A program made the position numbers and the translations under genes. Below the pieces are notes generated by a model. That model saw only the letters and a program-made list of their open reading frames with translations. It made no database searches and was not told where the DNA came from. A stretch of DNA of 64,000 bases from Nocardioides marinus (lineage in GTDB: Bacteria > Actinomycetota > Actinomycetes > Propionibacteriales > Nocardioidaceae): the NCBI RefSeq assembly GCF_013408145.1, contig NZ_JACBZI010000001.1, positions 124,001 to 188,000 on the forward strand, in the 5' to 3' direction. Of the stretch, positions 40,965 through 48,899 are shown piece after piece. Position 1 is the first letter of the stretch; each line of letters starts with the position of its first letter.

Positions 40965-42512
40965 TCAGAGGCGAGGCCGGTAGTAGCGCACGGCGTCCAC
41001 GAACTCGTGCGGATCGACCATGGCGCGGGTGATCTCGAAGGGGTTCATGCCCCGTCGGTGGATGAGGACCTTCCAGCCGGGGCGACCCGGCGTGCCGACC
41101 ATCTCGAGGTGCGTGTGGGCGCTGGTGAGCTCGAAGAGGAACCGACCCGCCTGCGTCCGCACCTCCAGCAACCCCCCGTGCAGGCTCATCCGGGTCGGCA
41201 CCGAGCCGGCGCGCACGGCCCACACGATGCCGGTGAACAGCGCCAGGATCGCAGCGAACCCGATGTCGGTCTGGACCCGGGAGTCGTAGGCGCGCCACGC
41301 GGCGAGCAGGGTGAGAGCGATCCCGACCAGCAGGAGCGCGGAGGTGATCCGCCGCGCGAGGGTGCGGGGCCGGAAGTCGATGTCGGGCGGGAGCACGGCG
41401 GGTCGCGGTGGCACGGCTGCCTCGCGCTCGGCCCGCAGGGCGTCGTACGCCGACGTCGACCGAGCCGCGGCCGCGGGCGTCGACCCCGGGTCGGTGTGTG
41501 CGGGGTCGGTGTGTGCCGGGTCGGTGGTCGCGGGGTCGGGTGCGCGGGGAGCCGGAGCGGTCGGGGAGGCGCCGCGCTCCTCGGGTGCCCCGCGGACCGA
41601 GCGGTCGAGCAGCTCGCGCGCGCCGGCGGCGTACTTCGCGACGGCGGCGCCGGCCGCGGGCCTGGCCGTCGGCGTGCGGGCCGGCTTGGCTGCACTGGGC
41701 TTCGGGGTGCGGGCGCGCGGGCGCCGCGGCTCCTCGGCCGACCCGTCTGGGGAGTCGGCAGGGGGAGCAGTGACGGGTGCGGGGTCGTTGAACGCAGCGA
41801 AGACCTCGGCCGCCGCCGAGTCCGGCGCGGGAGTCGTGTCCTCCGCCAACGCCACCTGCTCGGCCTCCGCGGGTGGCTCCGACTCGGTCTCGGCTGCCTG
41901 GGTCTCGGTGATCGCGTCCCCGCCCTCGTCCGAGATCTCGTCCTCGGGGGTGGCGGTCTCCTCCTCGTCCGGCGCAGCCGGTGCCGGGGCCTCCGCGCGG
42001 CGACGGCGACCGAACCGAGAGGTCGTAGCGGGCTGCTGCTCGCTGCGGCGGACCGACGCCAGCACCACGGGCTCGAAGTCGGTCAGTCCGGTGCTGGTGG
42101 CCGGGGCGGCGGGGTGCCGGCCCGACGGCGGCGTGGCGGGCGCGTCGACCAGGGCCTCGCCGGGCTCGTCGGCCGCCCGGGGGTCGGGAGGGGATTCGTG
42201 GCTCGGCGCGGGCGTGGGCGCTGCTCGCTCCTCGACGGGGGCGTCGAGCTTGTCCTCCGCCGGCGCGGCGATGGGCTCCGCGACAGTGTCCTGGGCGGGG
42301 GCCTCGGCGGCGGTGTCGTCCCCGCGCTCGTCGTGCGGGCGGTGGACGCCGGTACGAGGCACGCCATAGGTGCGCGGGCGGGGGGTGTTCTCCTCCCCGT
42401 CGGCCCGGTGCGCGAGCCAGCGGTCGAAGAGGTCCTCCCCTGCGGGGGACCCCTGGTCTCGAGGGGGCTCCTGGGAGCCGGCGCCCTGCTCGGGCTCGCG
42501 CGCGTCGGCCAT
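40965..42512 (-). CDS. membrane protein with long acidic disordered N-terminus
   Basis: The 515-residue protein has about 385 residues of Pro/Ala/Glu/Asp-rich, probably disordered sequence (including the short repeat DPAHTDPAHTDP). Two adjacent membrane helices follow (about 389-406, SALLLVGIALTLLAAW, and 416-433, GFAAILALFTGIVWAV). The C-terminal domain of about 80 residues (RMSLHGGLLEVRTQAGRFLF, then WKVLIHRRGMNPFEITRAMV) resembles small PH-like membrane modules. The N-terminus should be cytoplasmic. Function unknown. It ends the minus-strand run that starts with the TetR gene, 9 bp apart. Confidence 0.7.
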   Translation of the reverse strand: MADAREPEQGAGSQEPPRDQGSPAGEDLFDRWLAHRADGEENTPRPRTYGVPRTGVHRPHDERGDDTAAEAPAQDTVAEPIAAPAEDKLDAPVEERAAPTPAPSHESPPDPRAADEPGEALVDAPATPPSGRHPAAPATSTGLTDFEPVVLASVRRSEQQPATTSRFGRRRRAEAPAPAAPDEEETATPEDEISDEGGDAITETQAAETESEPPAEAEQVALAEDTTPAPDSAAAEVFAAFNDPAPVTAPPADSPDGSAEEPRRPRARTPKPSAAKPARTPTARPAAGAAVAKYAAGARELLDRSVRGAPEERGASPTAPAPRAPDPATTDPAHTDPAHTDPGSTPAAAARSTSAYDALRAEREAAVPPRPAVLPPDIDFRPRTLARRITSALLLVGIALTLLAAWRAYDSRVQTDIGFAAILALFTGIVWAVRAGSVPTRMSLHGGLLEVRTQAGRFLFELTSAHTHLEMVGTPGRPGWKVLIHRRGMNPFEITRAMVDPHEFVDAVRYYRPRL

Positions 42513-42521
42513 GTCCCCAGG

Positions 42522-43226
42522 TTAAGCGGGGGAGGCCTCCCCGTGGGGCCGGTCCGTGGCGAGCGCCTCACGCAGGTGCGGCAGCACCTGCTCGAGGCTG
42601 GCCCCCGACCGCAGCACCACGACGGTCGTGCCGTCCTCCCCGCCGGGAGGCGGGACAGCCGCCGAGACCGAGGCGAGCACCAGGCCTAGGGCCCGGTCCA
42701 ACGCCGCGCGGGCGCCGGCGTCGTCGAGGTCGCCGCGCAGCCACCGCCGCAGCACGTGGTTGTGCGCGGTGACGATCGACCCGGCGATCACCTCCGCGCG
42801 CAGGTCGTCGCCCGGGGGCTCGCCGGTCCAGGTGCGCAGGGCGTCGCGGAAGAGTCGCCGGTAGCCGGTGGTCGAGCTCACCTCGCGGTCGCGCAGGGTG
42901 GGCACGGAGGCCGTCAGTCGGTAGCGGGCCCGGGCCAGGTCGCCCTCGGCCAGGTAGTGCTCGAGCACGATCCGGGCCGCCTCGGTGGCTCCGATCGGGG
43001 CTGACCCCGGGCCGCTGCCGAGGGTCTCCAGACGCGCCGCGACCCGCGCCACGAGGGCGTCGTGGTCGGGGAAGATGACGTCTTCCTTGGAGCCGAAGGC
43101 CCGGAAGAACGTGCTGCGACCGACGCCGGCGCGGGCCGCGATCTGGTCGACGGTCGTGGCGGCGTACCCCTGCTGCTCGAAGAGGGCGTAGGCGGCCTCG
43201 CGCAGCCGGGCGGCGGTGTCGGGCAC
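42522..43226 (-). CDS. TetR-family regulator
   Basis: The 234-residue regulator has a TetR helix-turn-helix at residues 8-52 (LREAAYALFEQQGYAATTVD, then QIAARAGVGRSTFFRAFGSK) and a helical ligand domain. GTG start at 43226. It is divergent from an acyl-CoA dehydrogenase 113 bp away, with two palindromes in the gap, so it most likely represses that gene and itself in response to an acyl-CoA. The downstream membrane protein gene may be in the same transcript. Confidence 0.88.
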   Translation of the reverse strand: MPDTAARLREAAYALFEQQGYAATTVDQIAARAGVGRSTFFRAFGSKEDVIFPDHDALVARVAARLETLGSGPGSAPIGATEAARIVLEHYLAEGDLARARYRLTASVPTLRDREVSSTTGYRRLFRDALRTWTGEPPGDDLRAEVIAGSIVTAHNHVLRRWLRGDLDDAGARAALDRALGLVLASVSAAVPPPGGEDGTTVVVLRSGASLEQVLPHLREALATDRPHGEASPA

Positions 43227-43260
43227 GGGGCTCCCTCACGGTGACGGGTCCAGCGGATTG

Positions 43261-43296
43261 GCGAGACTGAGTCTCGCGCGTACGGTACTCAGTACC
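43261..43296. promoter_or_regulatory. two palindromic operators
   Basis: GCGAGAC-TGA-GTCTCGC (43261-43277) is a perfect 7-3-7 inverted repeat and GGTACT-C-AGTACC (43284-43296) a perfect 6-1-6 one. Both hold an ACT-AGT core (ACTGAGT and ACTCAGT). They lie between the divergent TetR and acyl-CoA dehydrogenase genes and are plausible TetR sites. Confidence 0.6.
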
Positions 43297-43339
43297 ATCT
43301 CGTCCCGCCCGACCGCGACACCCACGCCGGAGGAACCCC

Positions 43340-44509
43340 ATGAGCGACGCCCCGATCTACGCCCTGTCCGAGGAGCACCAGGCCATCCGGGCGGCGGTCC
43401 GGGACGTGTGCGACGCCAAGGTCGCGCCGTACGCCGCGGTCGTGGACGAGGAGGCGCGCTACCCCCACGAGGCCGCCGCGGCGCTGCTGGCCGCGGACTT
43501 CCACGCCCCGCACGTCCCCGAGGAGTACGGCGGCGCCGGCGCCGACGCCCTGGCCACGGTGCTGGTCATCGAGGAGGTCGCCCGCGCGTGCGTCTCGTCC
43601 TCGCTGATCCCCGCGGTCAACAAGCTCGGCTCGCTGCCGGTGCAGCTGGCCGGCTCCGAGGAGCTGAAGAAGCACTACCTCGGCGCCCTGGCCCGCGGTG
43701 AGGGCGGCTTCTCCTACTGCCTGTCGGAGCCGGAGGCCGGCTCGGACGCCGCGTCGATGAAGACCAAGGCCGTGCGCGAGGGCGACGGCTGGGTGCTCAA
43801 CGGCACCAAGCGCTGGATCACCAACGCGGGCGAGTCGGAGTTCTACACCGTGCTCGCGGTCACCGACCCCGACAAGCGCACCCGCGGCATCACCGCCTTC
43901 GTGGTCGAGAAGTCCGACGAGGGCGTCTCCTTCGGTGCCCCGGAGAAGAAGCTGGGCATCAAGGGCTCCCCGACCCGCGAGGTCTACTTCGACAACGTCC
44001 GCATCCCCGCGGACCGGATCATCGGCGAGGAGGGACAGGGCTTCGAGATCGCCATGCGCACCCTCGACCACACCCGCGTCACGATCGCTGCCCAGGCCGT
44101 CGGTGTCGCGCAGGGCGCGCTGGACTACGCGCTGGAGTACGCCAAGGAGCGCCAGCAGTTCGGGAAGTCGATCGCCGACTTCCAGGGCCTGCAGTTCCTG
44201 CTGGCCGACATGGGGATGAAGGTCGAGGCCGCCCGCCAGATGACCTACGCCGCCGCCGGTCGCTCCGAGCGCGGCGACGACGACCTGACCTTCTTCGGTG
44301 CCGCCGCCAAGTGCTTCGCCTCCGACGTGGCCATGGAGGTCACGGTCAACGCCGTCCAGGTGCTCGGCGGCTACGGCTACACCCGCGACTACCCGGTCGA
44401 GCGGATGATGCGCGACGCCAAGATCACCCAGATCTACGAGGGCACCAACCAGGTGCAGCGCATCGTGATGGCCCGACAGCTCCTCGCGGGGGTCCAGTCA
44501 GAGCTCTGA
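43340..44509 (+). CDS. acyl-CoA dehydrogenase
   Basis: This 389-residue FAD enzyme has the full set of motifs: [59 protein letters not shown], and [20 protein letters not shown] followed by the catalytic-glutamate segment [20 protein letters not shown]. It removes two hydrogens from an acyl-CoA for beta-oxidation or branched-chain amino acid catabolism. The gene has GGAGGAACCCC before the ATG and is probably controlled by the divergent TetR. It is more like short-chain butyryl-CoA types than the enzyme at 1226. Confidence 0.93.
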   Translation: MSDAPIYALSEEHQAIRAAVRDVCDAKVAPYAAVVDEEARYPHEAAAALLAADFHAPHVPEEYGGAGADALATVLVIEEVARACVSSSLIPAVNKLGSLPVQLAGSEELKKHYLGALARGEGGFSYCLSEPEAGSDAASMKTKAVREGDGWVLNGTKRWITNAGESEFYTVLAVTDPDKRTRGITAFVVEKSDEGVSFGAPEKKLGIKGSPTREVYFDNVRIPADRIIGEEGQGFEIAMRTLDHTRVTIAAQAVGVAQGALDYALEYAKERQQFGKSIADFQGLQFLLADMGMKVEAARQMTYAAAGRSERGDDDLTFFGAAAKCFASDVAMEVTVNAVQVLGGYGYTRDYPVERMMRDAKITQIYEGTNQVQRIVMARQLLAGVQSEL

Positions 44510-44532
44510 GGCGCTCCCACCACCCGCCACCC

Positions 44533-44564
44533 CGACGGCCCGCAGCGTTCGCTGCGGGCCGTCG
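44533..44564 (+). terminator. terminator after acyl-CoA dehydrogenase
   Basis: CGACGGCCCGCAGCG pairs with CGCTGCGGGCCGTCG over 15 bp around TT, beginning 23 bp after the stop codon. Confidence 0.85.
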
Positions 44565-44681
44565 GCGTTGCGCCTCCTGCGCTCGACCCACCCGCCTCCC
44601 GCCCCGCCTCACGTACCCGTCCCGGGGAGGGGGTGTGCGTCCCGGGAGGGCGGGGAATCCTCCCGGGGAGATGGTCGGAAC

Positions 44682-44732
44682 AACCCCCCGGGGGGTTATG
44701 CTAGGGTTCCTGACATGACCCCATGGGGGGAT
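44682..44732 (+). promoter_or_regulatory. promoter with paired CstR-type operators
   Basis: AACCCCCCGGGGGGTT (44682-44697) is a perfect palindrome and GACCCCATGGGGGGAT (44717-44732) a close relative, 35 bp apart as at 10128-10178. A possible -10 TATGCT (44697-44702) begins at the last base of the first operator, the same geometry as at the 10-kb site. The CstR-like repressor at 10646-10909 is the expected binder. Confidence 0.75.
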
Positions 44733-44751
44733 GAGGAAGGGAGTGCGCCAG

Positions 44752-46437
44752 ATGCGTGAAGTCACCGTCGACACCGCTGCTGAGCTGATCGAGGGCGGTG
44801 CGTCCGCCGTCGACGTCCGCGAGCCCGACGAGTTCGCCGCCGGCCACGTGCCGGGTGCGGTGAACATCCCGATGGGCCAGCTCTCGAGCCGCCTCGACGA
44901 GCTCGACAAGGACCGCCACCACGTGGTCATCTGCCGCTCGGGCAACCGCAGCGACGCGATGACCGACGTCCTGATCGGCGCCGGCTTCGAGGCCAGCAAC
45001 ATGCTCGGCGGCACCCAGGAGTGGGTCGAGTCCGGCCGCCCGGTCGAGCAGCCGCAGACGTCCGCGCTCACCGTGCGCGTCATCGAGACCCCGTCCCTGG
45101 GCGACCGCAGCTACCTCGTCCACGACGGCCGGGTCGCTCTCGTCGTCGACCCCCAGCGCGACATCGACAGGGTCCTGGAGGTCCTCGAGTCCGACGGCGT
45201 TCGCCTCACCCACATCTTCGAGACCCACATCCACAACGACTACGTGACTGGCGGCTTCGCCCTCGCGCAGGCCACGGGTGCGGCGTACCACGTCAACGCC
45301 GAGGACGAGGTCTCCTTCCAGCGCACCCCCGTCCGCGACGGCGACGTCGTCGAGGTCGGCGACCGGATGCGCGTGCGGGTGCTCTCCACGCCCGGCCACA
45401 CCTTCACCCACCTCTCCTACGCGCTCGTCGAGCGCACCGGCGCGGGGGAGCGTGCGGTGGGCGCCTTCACCGGCGGTTCGCTGCTGTACGGCGCCACCGG
45501 CCGCCCCGACCTGCTCGGCCCGGACCACACCGACGCGCTGGTCCGTCACCAGCACGCCTCCGCGCACAAGCTCGCTGACGCGCTGCCCGACGAGGCCGAG
45601 GTCTACCCGACCCACGGCTTCGGGTCCTTCTGCTCGGCCAGCCAGTCCGAGGCGACCTCCTCCACCATCGGTCACGAGAAGCACAGCAACCCCGTGCTCA
45701 CCCAGGACGAGGAGACCTACGTCCGGGAGCTGCTCGACGGGCTGGCCGCCTACCCCGCCTACTACGCCCACATGGGCCCGTTGAACGCCGCCGGGCCCGA
45801 GGCCCCCGACCTGTCGCTGCCCGAGCTCGCCGACGCCGCCGAGCTGCGTCGCCGCATCGAGGCCGGCGAGTGGGTCGTCGACCTGCGCTCCCGGACCGCC
45901 TTCGCGGCCGGCCACGCACCCGGGTCGCTCAACTTCGGCCTGGACGGCGCCTTCTCGACCTACCTGGGCTGGCTCATCGAGTGGGGCACCCCGGTGACGC
46001 TGCTCGGGGAGACCGCCGACCAGGTCGCCGAGGCCCAGCGCGAGCTGGTCCGCATCGGCATCGACCGCCCGGCCGCGCACGCGACCGGCGGGCCCGAGGA
46101 CTGGAGCGACCAGCCGCTGCGCTCCTTCGAGACCGCGACCTTCGCCGACCTCGCCGCCGTGCGCCACCACCGCGAGGTGGTCGTGCTGGACGTGCGCCGC
46201 GTGGACGAGCACGAGAAGGTGTGGATCGAGGGAGCGGTCAACATCCCGATCCACGAGATCCCGAAGCGGGTGGCCGAGGTCCCCGACGGCGAGGTGTGGG
46301 TGCACTGCGCCGCGGGCTACCGTGCCTCCGTGGCCGCCTCGTTCCTCGCCGCCGCCGGGCGTCACCTGGTCGCGATCGACGACGAGTTCGACAACGCCGC
46401 TCCCGCCGGGTTGCCGATGGTCGGCCCGGAGGCCTGA
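44752..46437 (+). CDS. rhodanese-MBL persulfide dioxygenase-rhodanese-rhodanese fusion (CstB-like)
   Basis: The 561-residue protein has four domains. An N-terminal rhodanese (about 1-98) has the active loop VICRSGNRSDAM. A metallo-beta-lactamase domain (about 105-345) follows with THIHNDYVTGG, STPGHTFTHLSY and YPTHGFGSFC. A rhodanese without cysteine (about 355-440, DLRSRTAFAAGHAPGSLNFG) and a C-terminal rhodanese with VHCAAGYRASVAASF end it. The MBL-rhodanese-rhodanese part matches CstB, which oxidises persulfides to sulfite and thiosulfate. The usual third iron ligand, Asp in FTGD, is Gly in FTGGSLLYG. The ATG at 44752 is chosen for AAGGGAG; ATG at 44731 is an alternative. Confidence 0.85.
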   Translation: MREVTVDTAAELIEGGASAVDVREPDEFAAGHVPGAVNIPMGQLSSRLDELDKDRHHVVICRSGNRSDAMTDVLIGAGFEASNMLGGTQEWVESGRPVEQPQTSALTVRVIETPSLGDRSYLVHDGRVALVVDPQRDIDRVLEVLESDGVRLTHIFETHIHNDYVTGGFALAQATGAAYHVNAEDEVSFQRTPVRDGDVVEVGDRMRVRVLSTPGHTFTHLSYALVERTGAGERAVGAFTGGSLLYGATGRPDLLGPDHTDALVRHQHASAHKLADALPDEAEVYPTHGFGSFCSASQSEATSSTIGHEKHSNPVLTQDEETYVRELLDGLAAYPAYYAHMGPLNAAGPEAPDLSLPELADAAELRRRIEAGEWVVDLRSRTAFAAGHAPGSLNFGLDGAFSTYLGWLIEWGTPVTLLGETADQVAEAQRELVRIGIDRPAAHATGGPEDWSDQPLRSFETATFADLAAVRHHREVVVLDVRRVDEHEKVWIEGAVNIPIHEIPKRVAEVPDGEVWVHCAAGYRASVAASFLAAAGRHLVAIDDEFDNAAPAGLPMVGPEA

Positions 46438-46442
46438 TCACG

Positions 46443-47282
46443 GTGCTGGTCGTCGCGGCCGGCGCCGGGCTGTTCATCGGCCTGTCGCTGGGAGCCCTGG
46501 GGGGTGGAGGGTCGATCCTCGCCGTCCCAGTGCTGGTCTACCTGCTCGGGCAGTCGCCCACGCAGGCCACCACCGGCTCCCTGGTCGTGGTCGGCCTCAC
46601 CGCCGCGGTCGGCGCCGTCGCGGCGGGTCGCGCCGGTCACGTCCGGCTCGGCCAGGGCCTGACCTTCGGGCTGATCGCCATCGGCGGAGCCGTGGGTGGG
46701 GCCCGAGCCGCCACCGTCGTACCCCCCGACGTGCTGATGGCGCTCTTCGCGCTGCTCATGCTCCTGGTGGGCGCGCTGATGGTGCGCCGCCTGCGTCGGC
46801 ACCGCGAGAGCGGGCAGGGTGACCGACCCCGGCTCGACGACCCGATCGTGGCCTTCGACCGGGGGCAGGGGCGCTTCGTCTGTGACTGCCCCCGGCTGGC
46901 CAAGCTGGTCGTGACCGCCACCGTCGTCGGGCTGCTCACCGGCTTCCTGGGCGTGGGCGGCGGCTTCGTCGTCGTGCCCGCCCTGCTGCTGGCCTTCGAC
47001 CTGCCGATGGCCGACGCCGTCGGCACGTCGCTGGTCGTCATCACCGTCACCAGCGCGGTCGCGCTGGTGGTGCGGCACGGCGCCGGCGTCGTGCCCGACT
47101 GGACGCCGGTCCTGGTCCTCACGGCGGTCGCCGCCGTCGGGGCGGTGCTCGGTGCCCGGGTCGGGGACCGGATCTCGGGCAACCGGCTCCAGGCCGCCTT
47201 CGCCGTCCTCGTCCTCGTCGTCGCCATGTACACCACCGTCCGGGCCGTGCCCGAGGTGCTCGGCGCCCTGCTGCCCGCCTGA
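46443..47282 (+). CDS. TauE/SafE-family sulfite/organosulfur exporter
   Basis: This 279-residue membrane protein has about eight helices in two related halves. Each half begins with a glycine motif: GLSLGALGGGGSILAVPVLV and GLLTGFLGVGGGFVVVPALL. The TSUP family moves sulfite, sulfonates or related anions. A hydrophilic loop with FVCDCPRLAK lies between the halves. The GTG start lies 5 bp after the stop of the persulfide dioxygenase fusion, with GGAGG upstream, so the two share an operon. A tauE gene also belongs to the cst operon of Staphylococcus, which supports a sulfur detoxification role. Confidence 0.88.
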   Translation: MLVVAAGAGLFIGLSLGALGGGGSILAVPVLVYLLGQSPTQATTGSLVVVGLTAAVGAVAAGRAGHVRLGQGLTFGLIAIGGAVGGARAATVVPPDVLMALFALLMLLVGALMVRRLRRHRESGQGDRPRLDDPIVAFDRGQGRFVCDCPRLAKLVVTATVVGLLTGFLGVGGGFVVVPALLLAFDLPMADAVGTSLVVITVTSAVALVVRHGAGVVPDWTPVLVLTAVAAVGAVLGARVGDRISGNRLQAAFAVLVLVVAMYTTVRAVPEVLGALLPA

Positions 47283-47387
47283 CCAGACCGACCGATCCTC
47301 CACCGATCCCACCACCGATCCCACCGGCCCTCCCGGGCCGACCACACCCCGAGCCCCGGGCTCGACCACCACCACGAAGGAGACACC

Positions 47388-47552
47388 ATGTGCCGTCCGA
47401 CCACCTGCAAGACCTGCGGCAAGACCACCTGGGCCGGGTGCGGCCAGCACGTCGGCGACGTCAAGGCGATGGTGCCGGCCGACCAGTGGTGCGGCGGCCA
47501 CGAGGGCGAGGCGTCCTCCGGCGGCTTCCTGGGTCGGCTCTTCGGGCGCTGA
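47388..47552 (+). CDS. small Cys-rich protein, zinc-ribbon-like
   Basis: The 54-residue protein begins MCRPTTCKTCGKTTWAGCGQ and continues with HVGDVKAMVPADQWCGGHEG and ends in GGFLGRLFGR. Six cysteines and two histidines in the first 40 residues suit a zinc ribbon or a thiol relay. AAGGAGACACC precedes the ATG. It lies in the sulfur operon direction, 105 bp after the TauE gene, with a GAGCCC-GGGCTC hairpin at 47351-47363 between. Conserved small proteins with this start are common in actinobacteria; function unknown. Confidence 0.75.
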   Translation: MCRPTTCKTCGKTTWAGCGQHVGDVKAMVPADQWCGGHEGEASSGGFLGRLFGR

Positions 47553-47604
47553 GCCCGCCCCGACGGGTGCCCCGCACCCGTCGCCCGCCTGCCAGGCTGG
47601 AGGG

Positions 47605-48681
47605 ATGCGCGCCCCGCGACCCGACAGCCGCACGGACCTGCTGCAGATCATCAAGGCGACCCTGGCCACCGCCGTGGCCTGGGTCGTCGCTGCGCACGTC
47701 CTCGAGCTGCAGCAGGCGTTCCTGGCGCCCTGGGTGGCGCTGCTGACGGTCCACGCGACCGTCTACCGCACGGTCTGGCGCGGCAGCCAGGCCGTGCTCG
47801 CCTCCGGGCTCGGCCTGCTCGTCTCGTACGCCGCCGTCCAGCTGCTCGGCTACGAGCTGGTCGCCACCCCGGCGCTGGTCGCCTCGGTGCTGGTCGGGCT
47901 GCTGCTCGCCCGGGCGTTCCTCGCCCGTGACGAGGGGGTCGCGGTCGCGACGACCGCGCTGTTCGTCATCACGGCCGGCTACGGCGCCCACGACGCCGCC
48001 CAGGAGATGGCGCTCTCGCACCGCTTCCTCGACACGTTGGTCGGCGTGGCCACGGGGTTGCTGGTCAACCTGCTCGTGGCCCCGCCGCTGGACGACCGGG
48101 TGGTCGAGCGGGCGGGAGCCGACGTCACGCACCGGCTGGGGCGGCTCCTCGTGCGGATGGCCGAGGACCTGCGCGGCGAGGTCGACGAGGGGGTCTCACA
48201 GGAGTGGTTGGAGGCGACCCGTGACCTCGACGACTCCCTGGACCTGGCCCAGCAGCACCTCGCCTTCACCCGCGAGAGCCGGTGGGCCAACCCGCTGCGG
48301 CACCGCTCTCGGCGCACGGCCGACCCCGAGCAGGCCGAGGCGGTGCTGTTCCGCCTCGAGGACGGCGTCGCCCAGGCGCGGGCGGTCGCGCGGATCGTCC
48401 ACGAGTCCGTGGTCGCGGCCGAGCAGTGGGACGACGAGTTCCGGGAGCGTTGGACCGACGTCCTCGAGCGCGTCGGGCGCCGCGTCGCCGACCCCGCGCG
48501 TGACACCGGTGGGGCGCCCGGTCTGGAGGACCTGGTGCGAGAGCTCTCGGTGGCCGACCTGCCGGACCGCCGCTGGCCGCTCTACGGCGCCCTGATCACG
48601 GCGGTCGACAACGTCGCCGGCATCGCCGACGACGTCGCCCGGCTCAGCGGGGTCGCCGGGTGGGAGTCAGCCTCGGCGTGA
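47605..48681 (+). CDS. FUSC/aromatic acid exporter family membrane protein
   Basis: The 358-residue protein has an N-terminal block of about five to six helices over residues 10-165 (KATLATAVAWVVAAHVLELQ, then LVASVLVGLLLARAFLA and VGVATGLLVNLLVAPPL). A long cytoplasmic helical domain follows (VTHRLGRLLVRMAEDLRGEV onward) with coiled-coil tendency. This is the half-size plan of FUSC/ArAE proteins, linked to efflux of aromatic acids. GGAGGG lies just before the ATG at 47605. The link to the sulfur genes upstream is only positional. Confidence 0.8.
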   Translation: MRAPRPDSRTDLLQIIKATLATAVAWVVAAHVLELQQAFLAPWVALLTVHATVYRTVWRGSQAVLASGLGLLVSYAAVQLLGYELVATPALVASVLVGLLLARAFLARDEGVAVATTALFVITAGYGAHDAAQEMALSHRFLDTLVGVATGLLVNLLVAPPLDDRVVERAGADVTHRLGRLLVRMAEDLRGEVDEGVSQEWLEATRDLDDSLDLAQQHLAFTRESRWANPLRHRSRRTADPEQAEAVLFRLEDGVAQARAVARIVHESVVAAEQWDDEFRERWTDVLERVGRRVADPARDTGGAPGLEDLVRELSVADLPDRRWPLYGALITAVDNVAGIADDVARLSGVAGWESASA

Positions 48682-48860
48682 CACGCGGGCGGCCCGGCAC
48701 CGCGTCGAGCAGAGGGGCGACGGGGCGGTCCCACTCCCTCGGGGTGATGAGTCGTGGCTCGGCCGGTGCCTGCGCCGTGTGGCCACTGGTTCGGAACCCC
48801 GCCCCGTCGCTCTGGGACCAGTAGACCGCGCGGTGGGGGCGCCGAGCAGGGGCGAAGGTC

Positions 48861-48876
48861 CCGGTCCCGGGACCGG
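48861..48876. terminator. palindrome between convergent genes
   Basis: CCGGTCCC-GGGACCGG is a perfect 16-bp palindrome in the 218-bp gap 48682-48899 between the convergent FUSC and metallopeptidase genes. I see nothing else in that gap. Confidence 0.45.
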
Positions 48877-48899
48877 AGGGCCCACCCGTCCCGGCCGGG

